Assembly: GCA_964035545.1 (NCBI GenBank)
Contig: OZ037773.1
Location: 8,024,751-8,088,750 of the forward strand
Direction of reading: 5' to 3'
Source of the DNA: Bugula neritina
Lineage: Eukaryota > Bryozoa > Gymnolaemata > Cheilostomatida > Bugulidae
DNA: 64,000 nt
Below the pieces are notes generated by a model, which saw only the letters and a program-made list of their open reading frames with translations, was not told the origin of the DNA and ran no database searches. The first letter of the stretch is position 1. Every line of letters starts with the position of its first letter. Shown in pieces: positions 42,801 through 55,446 of this stretch. The position numbers were made by a program, and so were the translations under genes.

Positions 42801-45800
42801 AGCTGAAACCTCACTTCTGCAAATAAATTGCAAAAAAAATGCTATTATGTTGCACTGTCATTGGCTCTAAAAGCTTTAAAACATATGGGAATGTTTAACT
42901 TCATAGTTCTGCATAGTAAGTTTAGAACAGGTTCTAGTGAATACATTTTACAGTTTTTGGCTTTGTAGTTTGAAACTATACTTATTACATAATGCTAAGT
43001 TGATAAAGGAGTTGTGAAGAATAGGACAAGCTATCAGGATACTGGCAGCAGCAGCAGCAGCAGCAGCAGCTAAACGACATCTGTCAGATGTAATTTTCTG
43101 AGCTTACGCTGCACACTATTAACAAGTTCTACTGCAGAAGATAAACTCTTTACTGTTAAATGCCTAATGAATCAGCTATAACCTAAAGTTCTTGGAGAAT
43201 GCCTAACAACCCACCAGGAGCACCGGGTAGCCTTGGTGATATAGCAGATCGAATGAAGGGCATACAGGAGTCATTCAAAAATGGGTCATTTGGAGTTGGG
43301 ATGATAAAACACTCGGAGAATTCTACAGCACTAAAGGCACGTGCTCTTGCTGAGCTTGGCTCACAGCAGATCTCCCTGTAAAATTCAAGTAATCTTCATA
43401 AGCTTTAAAAAATGATATGAAAAATAAGCCTAATAATTGATATAAAAAACTTGATGCACTTTATCTTAAACTTAGAGTTATTTGATGATTTTTATATTTG
43501 TGTTATATTTATACATGCAATTATATTATTGTATTATTATTTAGTCAATCCTCTAATGATACTAAATTCATAAACTATAACTCATATAATACAGTGGTTT
43601 GCCTACACGTTTGTTTTAAAATATTTTTCTCTACAATTTCCATGTTTCAACGATTAACACTTTTTACTGCTAAAAAAAAGCCATAGAAAAAGCATAACTC
43701 ATTGTTATATTATTGCATGGCTGAAATGTTGAGAAAAAGAAGTTTTCAGCTTGTTTCTTTATATATTTGATCAACCAATTATAAGCAGTAAAGCTGAAAT
43801 AGATATATAAAGTGTAATGGCATTGTGTCACAGCATACTTTATATAATATGTAGTATACATTTTATAGCTGTGTTTTCAACTCACTTTGGACTTTCTTCC
43901 TCTCCACCCTCAGCATTGGCCTCTGGACTCAGAGTGACATCATGGTCAGTGAACTGTCCAAAGTTCATAAGCAGATGTGAGTTTCTATTACTCAGGTTGG
44001 AGGTAGTCTCGTGAATAATGAGAGATACCATTCTGGCTGAGGGCAAGTTACCCGCTGATCTGAAGAAAGTTCTGGTGGGAGCCTCAACACCTAAAGATTT
44101 GTAATTTTAGTGAAAAGAAAATTGGTTAATTGGAGCAGCACTGAGTTGGTGGTCAATGAGTACAATGGTTTAAAGGATTTTCAAGTAAAAATGGATCATT
44201 TTACTTAATTTAGTACACACTGGATATCTTCAGTTTTTAGCTATTTTCACAGTTTAGCTGGTAATGAACATGGCTTTTGCCCAAAACTAATAAAGCACCA
44301 ATAAATACACCGAAACAATTAAGGTTCTTTTTAATTTTGCTTCATTTCCCATGTTTTTTCTTTTATATTTAGCTTATTAGGAGTGCGGACCGTTACGAAA
44401 AAACCGTAACGGTCCGCAACCAGAAATAGCTGAATTGGGAAAAAACATGGGAAATGAAGCAAAATTAAGAAGAATCTTAATTGTTTCGGTGTATCTATTG
44501 GTGCTTTACTAGTTTTGGGCAAAAAGCCATGTTCATTACCAGCTAAATTGTGAAAAATAGCTAAAAATTGAAGATATCCAGTGTGTACTAAATTAAGTAA
44601 AATGACCCGTGTAGAGTTGGGGTTTGGGTTTCTGACAATGATGTCTATACAAACTCTGTACTCAGGCACCTTCAATTCTCAGTACTGCTTCTAGCAAGCT
44701 ATTATCACATAATTTGGCATATTGTGCTTTCAGCCATAATAACACAACATCCAGTTGTCAGGCTCTTTTGGCCTCTCGACTTTCTCGGAGTACTACTACT
44801 AAATTTCAATAAAGGCCAATATAGCTGATAAAACTTTTGCCTAAACTGGGATTCGAACCCAAGACATTCGGTGTTAAACACAGGCGCATTAACCATTACA
44901 CCAAGGGGATTTCTGGGTAAAATCAACACTACAGTATCATACCATCTTCATAGGTATTGTTTAGCAGACGTTCCAGAGGAATCTTGGCAGCCCCTCTGAA
45001 AGGTCGTTCCAAGTTGTTGCAGGTGCCATTTATTCTTCTAAACTCTGCATTCGGGTCGCAGTTCTGATCTATGGTGAAGGGGTTGGGGAGGACTGAAATT
45101 TTGAAGGCAAATAAATGTATAAGAGCAAGTCTATGTGTTTAGTAGAACTATTCAGAATGATTGGATTAATTCCCAAACAGCATTGCAAAAACTAAATAGG
45201 TGTTACTGTAATAGCAATATTTGATGATAAAAATGATTTGTAAATTATTATTTTACTAGTCTATTTCTAATAATAAAATTTAAAGAAATGAATTTTCACT
45301 TCTTTTCACTTAGAGAGCTGCAACCCTAATGAATACACTCTTTTCAGAGGTTTCCAATGTCTATCTTACAATTAGGAGTTGTGTCCTCCCAAAATGAAAA
45401 TTGTCTAAAAAAATATACTTGAACTCATTTTTGTGCTTTTGGTTGCTGGGCAATGCTGAAGTGCCACTTCAGCATTGCTCGGTAACCAAAACCACAAAAA
45501 TGCTTTCAAGTTTTTTTTTCAAAACTCTTCGTGAAAAAATATTACTGCAAGCTTTTTTGAACTGCTAATATGTGTGCTTATACAAACATATTTATCCCTT
45601 AAAAGAACAATTCTATAGCACAATTAGACTTTTAAGTAGCAGCCAAACTTTAAATTTTCAATGATTTTGCTCTTTATACAAAGGTTCAACCTATTCACAT
45701 TGGGAGGACACAACTCCTAATTGTAAAGGGGATATCGCGGACCTCTGAAAATGGTCTATTAGAATCAATAAAAACCCACACTATGTAAAGCTGTTCTAAA

Positions 45801-48800
45801 ACTTTCATCATTGCTGAACACTAAATATTTTCATACTATATAGGTATGTATTGAGATTCAAGGCTCAAAAGAAAGAAAAATGAAAAATCTACAAATAAAC
45901 CAATTAGACCCTATTAATGAATATGCTATAGCCACGTGTCAAATGCCAATATAAATGTACATGTTCACCATGTTCATTAACACCAAGGTATTTGAATGAT
46001 ACGTCAATATGAAATATTTTGATCAGCTGGATTTTATAAGGTAGTATACATTTGTATTCACAAAATTATATGAGCTAGAGACCCCTCAACTTCTTGCTAT
46101 TACCTTCATTGTGTTAAATGTTGCTATCATGTCTGTTCTACTATCAGCAAAACATTACTCTTTACAGGAAATACTTTATGCTTAATTTGATAGAAGCATG
46201 CAGCTAAAAAAACCACTCAAGAGGTTCAATGTGCTTGCAATTTTATCTCACACTGTAGTTATTGCAATAATTTTGTGAATTCAGAAGGCAGTAATTTTAA
46301 ATAGAGATATCTGATTCAATTTGGTTTTTTTACATTAAAACTTTTGCCTTACAAAATAAAAAATTGTACATTATTTATGACTGAAACTCACACCATAAAG
46401 AAACTTTTGGTTAAGCAAACCATAGAATTTCTTTAGATAAGTAAATATGTTTTACCTATTGACTTGTTGGGGTGGTAAATCAATATGACAAATCTCCATA
46501 GCAACAAAGTCACGGGTGAAGTTTCGTTACAAACAGAGTTATAGCATACTTACAGCCATATACTTACATACTTACAGCCATATACTTACATACTTACAGC
46601 CATATACTTACATACTTACAGCCATATACTTACATACTTACTTTTATATTTCTAGCATATAAAAATTGTTAACTTACTACTTCTGGCTCCAGTTCTACAA
46701 AACAAAATGAGTTTGTGTTAAAGTTTTGCAATGATTTTCATTACTATTCATTGTTTCCTAGAAGCGCAGTGTTCTACAGTCTCACCAAATGTTTAATATA
46801 CAATTTAGTTGAATAAAGCAAAGAGTCAGACTGGTTAGTACAAATAGGAAAAAAGAGTTTTACTTCTGGCAATCACATTTGGGATTTTTTTTAGGCATAT
46901 AGCTGAGTCAGAAGCTGGTATTATTGGGAGTTGTCTCACTATATATGATCGTGGAGTATTATGAGTAAAATGTAGGTAATAAATGATGATTGTTAGTAAT
47001 TCAGAAGCAGCAACGTTCTAGGAACCAATGAATAGTAATCTAGAAATTATTGAATATAATTCTAGGAAACAGTGAGTTATAGTATTTTTGAAAATGGTGA
47101 ATATTATTCTATAGGATAGTGAATCAACTTCTAGAAAATAGTGAATTGTAATCTATAGAAACATACCTTGCGGCGGCCATCTGCCCCCTGGCTACTCTAG
47201 CAAAGTTAGAGAGTCTGAACTCAGGAGTGTCTGCAGTGTTGACTGCCAAGTGAATACTATGACGTCTGCTGATCAGGAAGGGTCTAGAATATTCACGCAG
47301 ATAAATTATAGCTAAAGAATATTACTATAATTATCAGTAAAACTTTCTAAAACTCTGGATCGACATATAGAAACGCTGGAGCAAGAAAATTACAAACTTT
47401 GTGTAGACCTTTTCGGTAGCTATATAAACCCCAACAGTCAACACACACCAAAGTTTACAAACTAAAATAGCCACTTAATGTAATTTTATAGATTTATAAA
47501 TTTTATACTTGACCCTAAAACACACTATTAAAATTTAAAAATCTAAACTCAAATGTAAATGTGAATCAAAAATGTTTATTTGTAAAATAGCTCTTTGTGT
47601 TATATAAGAGAGCAGTGACTGCATTTGATTGTATAGATAGAAGCATATAGCGTGAAGACTGCATTCCAAACTTTTAATGGGTAAATTCTGTTGACAGCAG
47701 ATATAGCTAGCTTAAATAGACAAGGGCGGTGTGGTATAAATGATTGCAAAATTTTTAGCAGGATGCATTTTATCTGAGGATTGTAGATAGCTACTGGTTG
47801 TGAAACGCATGCGATAACGTTAAGAAAGTGGGGATTACACTTTACATGGCTACACATATCAATGCACATGGGTTTTGATAGATTGATTTAAGCAGTGAAA
47901 ACATCTGATATAAGTATATATTTATCACAGTTGCATGCAAACTCATAATTTAAAAATCAATTAGTATAGATTATGGAATAATAATATATCATAACAACCA
48001 GCTAACAAAAAATATTTCCCTGGATCTTTATAAAGCAAAAATATGGAGCTGCAATACAGGTAAGATATTAATATTATAGTATTATTTTATAAATAGTTTT
48101 ACTATTTTCAATTAATCAGTGTTGGTTATTTATAAACCAGCACTTGCAATTAATGATATGCTTGTATAGCTATTCCAAGGTATAAATTTGCATCTGAGGG
48201 TATATGTATGCTAGCATTCCTTTAAAAACTAATAGCTATAATAATTTCACTATTGACATTTATATTTTATTGCTGAGCTTTTTAATTCAAATTTCAAAAG
48301 CATGACCATACCTATATAACTAATTTTATTTCCTAAACTAGTCACAATTTAATACATATACACCACCACAGTTTGTCCAAATATGTAATCTAAGCTTGAA
48401 GTAACTGCATGTTAATCCTTACACATTAGATCCTGGAGCTTAAATTATAGCTCAAAGAATGTACTATCTTGTATATTATTTATAGTTTTATTAGTGTACA
48501 TTTTTTATGTAAGGTCAAAAAGGCAAAGAAAAATTTTTAGTTGTTGCTACTTAGTGCGGCTAAAATTTCTAAATCAGTTTCAAGTACGAGTGGGCAGAAA
48601 ACTCCAAAAAAACTCTGAAAACGGCGCTATCATTGAACTATATTATAGTTTCAGTTTAGTGGGTGCTATAGCTTTATATAATAATTAAAAGGCAATAATT
48701 GTTTAATATATGATTTACTAAATATATGCTACTTTGTTAAGAGATGTAACACTTTTCAGTTCGAAGATAATCTACGAGTTTTATTGTACTTTTAGCTGAT

Positions 48801-50466
48801 TTTGTTTTTAATTTGCATGCAAAGACTATTCCTGTAGCTATTAAATTGTTTTTTATAAATTTCTACTGAGAGTTTGCAGTAATGTTGGAAATTTTACTTA
48901 TCAAATATGCATGGTTAAACAACTTGTGTTTGTTAAATGCAAATTTTAATTAGAAATTATCATTCCAGTGTGTGAGTCATTCCATGCACGTAGGCTGACT
49001 AAGCGACTCATTGCCATCTACTGCTTTTTGTCAAATTAAAGTTTGTAATATCTTATCACCTAATATAAACAGACATGTTAAACTTTACTGTGTTCGAATT
49101 TTCCAATGCTTGTTTAGAAATGCATATGTAATGGAACTTTACCAACTGGTCCAGTCATAATAATATTGTGTTGTTAGCTATACTGAAAACTTTTATAATT
49201 TTTAAGCCTATACAAGACTTGTGGGCACAAAGAAATTTAGACTTGTTCACCGAAGCTCTACAGTTTATTTATACTCTTCTTTTTTTATGTTTAAAAAACA
49301 AAATACCAGCTTTGTGCAGACCTAATAATAATAAATTTAAATGCTATTGTAAATGTTGTGCTTAGAAAAATTGTTTTTTTCTTCACAAATATTTGTGCAT
49401 TATCTTCTGTCACCTGCAGTGAAAATTTGCATATTGAATTAATTGACTTGAAAACCTTCTGACAGTAAAATTAGAATATTAATATCCTATGGCATTTGTG
49501 CAGAGATATGCAACGACGCAAAAAGTGACGTTTATATAATTAGAAAAAATGGTTTGAATTTCATTTTTATTTTGATAATGCATTACTGATTTAAAAGTCA
49601 AATCAAACTTTAGTTACAGGTTGTATAAGTTGGAGATTTTAAAATGGCCAAGTTAATTGTATTTTAGTAACTAAGGAAACTACTACCAATCAATTAAGGT
49701 TTTAAATGTCACTTTAAATTAAATAAAATTTAATAAGTTTATTATATATATAATATATTTAAGCATAATTTTTAAAATAATGATTCAAAATATTTGAGGG
49801 TTTGCATAAGATATCTTTGAGAGCATATGCTCTTTTACTAAATTTCCTGCAAAGTACACAAAATGTGATCAAAAACACATTTATGTTCAACATATACATC
49901 TGAGTAGTCAGCTAACATGGATATCAATGTTTAGATGGTACAAGCATAGAATGTTTTACAAACTTGAAAGGTTAGTAGCACAAAGTATGTTAATATGACA
50001 TGTTGTAGTGTGTAGCTGACAAACATAACTTTACCTCATGTTTCCGCTGTATTCAAATTTATTGAACTTATAATAATGTGTAATTGTACAGCAACATGGG
50101 GAGATGACTTATTTATGACTAAGTATTAGCAGAATAGCTGTTGACTTCAAAACTTTTACTTTGTTAGCTTCTAAGCTTTAACTATATACTTTTATAAAGT
50201 TTCTATATTTACTTACATAATATTACAAGGAAAACAGCAACACCAAACAAAGTTTTAGTCTTTATATAAAATTACACATTTTACTAAAGATATTCTTTAA
50301 TTCATGGCTACTGACGCACTCAAAGTTTTTATTTTTACAAATATTTTTCACCATTTAATTGCTAACTTAGAAATTTACTCTAACAGATACTGATATAGTT
50401 TTACCTTGATGAAGATAGCAAAGTCAGCAACAGGCAAAAGCCAAACACTCCGCTGCCGACAGACAT
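36869..50466 (-). CDS. Secreted animal heme peroxidase 1 (17 coding exons, 659 aa)
   Basis: Exons 5' to 3' are 50405-50466, 47167-47283, 46678-46694, 44943-45092, 43886-44090, 43215-43375, 42698-42816, 42208-42325, 41545-41648, 41191-41348, 40745-40869, 40504-40574, 40008-40102, 39730-39857, 38907-39044, 37760-37871 and 36869-36968; all phases agree. Exon 1 encodes a signal peptide (core [10 protein letters not shown]). After a short propeptide come the CNNL motif, distal FGQFTDHD (Gln161, Asp164, His165), catalytic Arg328 in LFLREHN, proximal His416 in FRFGHS, then NIQRGRDHG and GDRFWHE. These are the hallmarks of the peroxidase-cyclooxygenase family, close to peroxinectin or chorion-type enzymes that oxidise halides or phenols with H2O2 outside the cell. 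All catalytic residues are present. The C-terminal exon was placed by its likeness to peroxidase 2 ([12 protein letters not shown]). Confidence 0.92.
38520..38890. repeat. Higher-order minisatellite (18-bp monomer, 105-bp period)
   Basis: The monomer GAGAGTAAGTCTAGGACA is arranged in a 105-bp higher-order unit: GGGACAGAGAAGTCT recurs at 38581, 38686 and 38791. It lies in intron 15 of peroxidase 1, beginning 16 bp beyond the donor of exon 15. Long open frames on both strands are artefacts of the 18-bp period. Confidence 0.95.
39661..39740 (-). repeat. Triplicated exon 14 donor junction, 28-bp unit
   Basis: On the minus strand the end of exon 14 and its donor, TTTCCTGGAGGTAAGTTCTG, recur twice more downstream as TTTCCTGAAGGTAAGTTCTG and TTTCCTAGAGGTGAGTTCTG. 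The genuine donor is the first, at 39729, by phase and by comparison with peroxidase 2. Confidence 0.92.
43046..43071. repeat. Short (CAG)n run
   Basis: About eight CAG triplets lie in peroxidase 1 intron 6. They are non-coding. Confidence 0.9.
44195..44606. mobile_element. Foldback element, about 410 bp palindrome
   Basis: Left and right halves are near-perfect reverse complements meeting at GGACCGTTACG/CGTAACGGTCC near 44400, with almost no loop. Outer ends are TCATTTTACTTAATTTAG and its complement. A few mismatches and small indels separate the arms. It lies in peroxidase 1 intron 4 and has no coding capacity. It may be a MITE-type foldback; target duplication was not resolved. Confidence 0.85.
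44700..44935 (-). repeat. tRNA-derived SINE, best copy
   Basis: The minus strand has an A-box-like TGGTGTAATGGTTAATGCGC (44884-44903) and a B-box GGTTCGAATCC (44850-44860), followed by a body containing GTAGTACTCCGAGAAAG. The anticodon arm is degenerate, so it is not a working tRNA gene. The body is shared with the copy at 1440-1745. Confidence 0.75.
45345..45745. mobile_element. Second foldback element, asymmetric, about 400 bp
   Basis: Outer arms TTACAATTAGGAGTTGTGTC (45367) and its complement (near 45706-45725) enclose an inner hairpin GGGCAATGCTGAAGTG/CACTTCAGCATTGCTC near 45450-45482. The right arm is about 165 bp longer than the left, so one arm has gained or lost sequence. It lies in peroxidase 1 intron 3 and has no coding capacity. 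Confidence 0.75.
46545..46641 (-). repeat. Donor-like tandem array behind the 17-nt microexon
   Basis: On the minus strand the 22-bp unit GTAAGTATGTAAGTATATGG(CT) repeats about four times, carrying two GTAAGTAT motifs per unit. It starts about 36 bp downstream of the authentic microexon donor at 46671-46677. Confidence 0.9.
46678..46694 (-). other. 17-nt microexon of peroxidase 1
   Basis: It is bounded by TTTTGTAG and GTAAGTTAAC on the minus strand. It takes phase 2 from exon 2 and delivers phase 1 to exon 4, adding TGARS between the propeptide and the CDPNAEF segment. Without it, exons 2 and 4 do not join in frame. It was found from the phase conflict, so confidence rests on both splice sites and the exact phase fit. 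Confidence 0.75.
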
Positions 50467-53400
50467 ATTGGAGGCTAGAGCAGCTGTAGGTACGTGTCAG
50501 ACTACTTCCACCAACTTAGACTCAATGAACACCCCTCAAAGACCTCCAACTCACAATGCAAGACCTATCACTCTTCTTCCACTTTAATATAGGAAGCGAG
50601 AATAAATTATTGCATGAATAATGAGTAATTAATCAGAGTGCCAAGTTTACAGGCAATAAATCAGATTGTCAGATGTCTATCACATATCACAGGGAAACCG
50701 AAACAATAATTAAATATTTTGAAGAGCAGTGCTTCCTCATTTCAAATAAGGGTTCATGGTATCACGAGTTGGCAATGCAAAGATCAAAATAGGGCAAAAC
50801 AATTTGTGAGAAATGTCCCACAGCAAATAGAAGAAAATTTTTACCACTTGAGTTTAGCATGTAGCAAGTATAACTACATATATAATTAAGTTGTTTTACT
50901 TCTTTTGCTGTAGAAAAAACTGTTACTAGTGAGGGAATGATATTGTCAACTAGCTAATGTTTATCAAAACAACAGGTAGGTCTTTGCAATGCATGTTCAT
51001 GTAATGGACTAAACTGGATCTCCTGTGTTTTATGCTCTGATTTAAACAGAATAAGCAAGTTCAAACATACAAAAGCTTTTTTCCATGAGGAACTCTGCTA
51101 GTATATTCAAACCCACGCTTTCTAAACAAAGAAGTTTTCTCACTTTCACCTCAATTTATTTATTTAAAGGTGGGGAAATGGATAAAAAACCTATTTAGAA
51201 ATTTTCACTTTTTAATAAACTTTTAAGCATCAAAAACAAAATGTATTGCTGATTTAAAATTAGGTGATACTTGAATAGATTTATCAAAAATATATTCTAC
51301 AAAGTAAATTAGTTAGATATAGAATAATACTGGGATAAGTTCATTTTTTTAAAAATAACAATAAGAGTTGTCTATACTTTAAAAGCTTCAACTCTGATAA
51401 TTCTTATTTAATGTTTTGATTGTCTCCTATTTAGCATCAATTACGTGGAAAAGCTCAGATCTGGTAGCTCAACAACACCAGGGCTTAGCACTATTGTTAA
51501 GAATCTACACTAATATCCTGTGAAGCAAAATCAGTGTAATTAATGAAAGCAATACTAATATTATGTCTTGAAGAAAAAAAAAACAGTTTTTTCACTAAAA
51601 GTATGAACTGCATGTAATCTGTTGACAAATTACATTTTCAAATTTCCTAATCCCAAAGCAACCTCTTCACCGGAGCCCTAATAGAATAAACAACTTGTAA
51701 CCGTGGGGCTAGGATTTGGACAAGTGGCGCCTAGATTCTTGTTTCTATGGTTACTTGATTGTTTTATTTGACTCTTTGCAGTCAAAATATTATTATGTTT
51801 AAAAATTCTTATGGTCAAACTTGTTGTTGCAGAGATTGAGACTTGGGGAAAGAGCTAACTAATAAACAGGCTACCCGCCAGTTTTACTCTGAAGCCATTC
51901 ATTCATTTTGGTTACACATTTGCTTGCAATTTTGTTTTAATGCACGTCAACTACCAACATTTGTTAACTAGCACACAAAATATACTATTTCACATGCAAA
52001 ACTCTTCATGTTAAGAAATTCAATAGGCTGACTAACTATGAATGACTGAAAGAGTGTGTCACTGAGTGAGTGAGTGTGTGAGTGAGTGTGTGACTGAGTG
52101 AGTACGTGAATGAGTGTGTGACTGAGTGAGTGTGTGAGTGAGTGAGTGAGTGAGTGAGTGAGTGAGTGAGTGAGTGAGTGTGTGACTGAGTGAGTGAATG
52201 AGTGTGTGACTGAGTGACTGAGAGATGATGTAACTGAGTGAGTGTGTAAATGAGCAACTGGGCAACTAAAAAAACTTTGTTAAGAATTAATGTTAATTTG
52301 CCAGGTAAATGAGCTCCTAGTGTATGATAGAGCTGGCAATTGGCTAAAAAAGTATTTCACCTTAAAGCGTGCCTTGCTCAAACTGCTCGGAATGTAAATT
52401 TAAAAACATGTCAATCAGGTAAAAATGCTACAAATATCATAAAATATTAATATAAATGAACTTTCCACCTGCATTAAAATATCTTGATTCAGTTGAATTT
52501 ATAAATGTGAAATTGTGACATTGATTTATTTTGTTACATTGAATTTGTGTTTAACAATTTGAAGCACAGGTTGAAGGTGCCCGCTGTAAAAACTGCAAAG
52601 GTTATGTATTGTATATTAGGCACTTTTCAAAATAACCAACCTACAATATATAGATTGGTAGATTAGTGAAGTATTTAGAGCTTTGTATATTTTATAAATT
52701 TACTTCAACTTTTGTTATACTTTCCACCAAATTCTGACCTGTGTGTCGGCTGACTTCTAGTACAAGACTTTTCTGGTCTATGCTATGGTAACTTTATGAA
52801 ATTGATGAACCTACATAAATAATACTGATGTGCTCAAATAATATTTATGAACCATAAATGATATTATTATGCTATAATACTATTTAAAAGTCATAAAGCA
52901 TGGTAATAAACAGTAATATCTCAAACTTTTTATAAATTATTTGAATGCATTGTTTTATGATCTTAGTGCAATACAGTTTTTTTTAAACTTTGCATGGACT
53001 CTCTTTTTTGTCATAGTTATAGGCAAATTGTGGCTAGATAATTTCCTAAACTACAAACACTTACCTTACCTCCATCGTGCACTCACCTTGCACCTTCCTT
53101 GCACTCACCTTGCACCCACCTTGCACCAACTATAAGTTCACCAAACAGAGATTGTTTTCTTTGAAAACAACATTCTTTTGACTATAAGACAATTTTCTAC
53201 TTGCTTTTCTTTGGTAAGTCATATTCCCTGCCTATAGTAGTTTTAAATTTCATCAATTTATTTTTAAAAACAAATCATCAGTCACATATGCTGTTCTAAT
53301 CATCATGCTATAATGTTAAATTTCTATTGCATAATAATACACCTAGTATACATCCAAGTTTTGTTATGAAGTTTTCAACATGAATATAGCTAGACGTCAT

Positions 53401-54291
53401 TTTAGCATTGGTCTAATAGTCTGTTTGCACATGTAGCTCCTAAGTTCTAAGTGTGTTTCTGTCACTGCAGTGATTGTTTGACATTAAATTGGCATTTAAA
53501 GCAGCTCTATCAATAGGTGTTAAACACTATTCATCCATTTATTATTTAGAGCTTTGAGCCAGCCATTTCAATCAAATTATAAACTTTTATTTCTTTGGCA
53601 CGTGTTGGGGAAAATAATGCGTATAAACAACATGGTTTATTTCTAGCTAGTATAACAACACTAACTATAGTGACTATTGTTGTTTATAGCTGAAGCAGTT
53701 TTGGAAGGTGTAAAGCACAGAGGTTATAGTACTAGTAAATATTTATAAAAACAAAGGTTAGCTTGCATAGGGCAAGATCTCAGAATATCAGGTTTTCTAA
53801 AATGTTGCCCCAAGTTTAACCACTGTTTTACAAGCTTTAAAAGCTAGTGACATGGTCTTTCAGCAATATTACGTATAGAAGCTCACTAACAGTAATAGAG
53901 TTAAATCTAGCCTAACATTTTATATAGTAAAAGATTCTTACACACAGTCATATGTGAAACATAGCGTGATACACCTAATCTATACCTAGTGTCTGTTTTT
54001 TTTAAATAACAATAGTTGTTTTTGATTATTCACTTAAATTAGGGCAACTTTTGTCTCGTGCAAAGAAAATAATTATAAATGTTATCCTATTGAGACTCTT
54101 TAAACTATCTTTCAAACCTTAAACTCATAAATCTTCATTAACATTTAGTGAGGGAAGTGGCACATAAATTTGATAGGTTTATGGAGTAGAATAACATTAA
54201 AATCTTTCTTTGCAAATGCTTCTACTAAAAGTTGTGGTAATTAAGCCTTTTGAATAATAATTGAAAGGATTTCCTCAAATACCAGCTTTGC
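50467..54291. other. 5' flank of peroxidase 1 and intergenic DNA
   Basis: The first 120 bp are likely 5' UTR and promoter of peroxidase 1. A GTGAGTGA-type minisatellite lies at 52035-52260, and a small TTGCACTCACC repeat at 53083-53127. The rest is AT-rich with no supported exon. Confidence 0.55.
52035..52260. repeat. (GTGA)n-type microsatellite
   Basis: An imperfect GAGTGAGTGAGTGTGTGACT pattern runs for about 225 bp. The minus-strand (THS)n open frames are artefacts. Confidence 0.95.
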
Positions 54292-55446
54292 TCACACACT
54301 TCTTAGTATACGAAGCTGAGCCTCGTGCCAGTTTGTACTTGGTGCCTCTTCCCTATAAGAAAATAGAATACAGCCACATACATTACTAATTAGAATATTA
54401 CGCAATATAAAAATTTAGCACTAAAACTATAGTGCATGCAACTATTAGAATAAGGCATGTGAATCAATATCAAACTTTTAAAACTAAAGTGATAATTTTT
54501 AATGAGCGGAGATTATAGTTTAATAAAGTACGCAGTGGGTGGAAAGCCTTCTGATAATTGCTTTTAAAATAGAGACACATTTTTGCTTGGTGAGATTAGC
54601 TGCTGCAATGTGGGTGTCAGATGGGTGTCTGCGGCTAGAGTCAGATGGTGGACTAGAATAGTACCTGGCCACTACTTCGCCATAATCCAGGCAATTGAAA
54701 TGAACAAGATGAATAATTGAATAAAAATGATTTATGTAATGGGAGAGTTATAATTGGATTGCGATAAGCATATAATGGATTCCTCATAGGTGACCTGATG
54801 AAGCAACCTTAGATTTAATTCGCTATGTTGGTTAATTGGCTATTACTATAGCTCCAGGAAATTTGTCATACAGGGAAGAGAAGAATAATAATTGCTTTGA
54901 TCTTTGTTTGGCATAATTTCACTATATTTTTTGGGAGTTAACCACTGAATATGACTAAAAATTTACAAGAAAATGTTTTTCTATGATTGATGAGATCTTG
55001 GCAGATGATGGTACTGAAACTCATTAAAAACTAAAAATAACAGACTTTTTCAATGAATCATAATAATTATTATATTTTGAAAATAGTTAAAACAATTTCA
55101 GTTTGCTTTTAATTTTTCTTTTATAAGAAGTTTGACTTACAGGGACTATATTTATAGACTGGCAAGTGTTCTAAGTTACTACTTACAGTGAAACAATACG
55201 TTGTTTAGTTAGAGCAATGTTATAAGACCTAAACTGTTTCAGGAGGAATTACTTTCCAGCTTGTAGGAGTTTTACTCATAGCTACGATATTTATAAAGTT
55301 GCAAGTGTTTCAAGTTTTTACTTATAGGGAAAATATGTTGTTTTGTTATAAGCCCTAAAGTGTGAGAGCAGGAATTACCTTCCAGCTTGTATATGCCCAC
55401 ACAGCATATAGGTACTCAGTATAACCAGCGAATAACTGCGGTTCAT
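54292..55446 (-). CDS. Tentative tiny secreted peptide gene (42 aa)
   Basis: Exon 1 (55379-55446) begins with ATG and encodes a signal-peptide-like start (SLVILSTYMLCGHIQAG), ending in phase 2 at CTGGAAG|GTAATT. A possible partner is 54292-54352, which follows a TTTTCTTATAG acceptor, accepts phase 2 and gives 20 more residues (REEAPSTNWHEAQLRILRSV) before a stop. The mature peptide would be about 20 aa and free of cysteine. In another phase the second exon is also open and Lys/Arg-rich, so the junction is uncertain and other exons may lie in the 1-kb intron. There is no family match. A secreted neuropeptide or effector is possible, and so is chance. Confidence 0.3.
55130..55395. repeat. Tandem duplication of about 130 bp including a donor
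   Basis: Two diverged copies (about 55130-55262 and 55263-55395) share GACTGGCAAGTGTTCTAAGT-like and GAATTAC(C/T)TTCCAGCTTGTA segments. The second copy contains the putative donor of the tiny secreted gene; in the first copy the donor-adjacent bases are changed (GGAAAGTAATT). Confidence 0.75.

Noticed and set aside
44835-44935. Functional tRNA gene
   Set aside because: The A- and B-boxes are good, but the anticodon arm does not fold properly and a SINE body follows it.
46545-46641. CRISPR-like array
   Set aside because: Units are contiguous tandem repeats with no unique spacers, in a eukaryotic intron.
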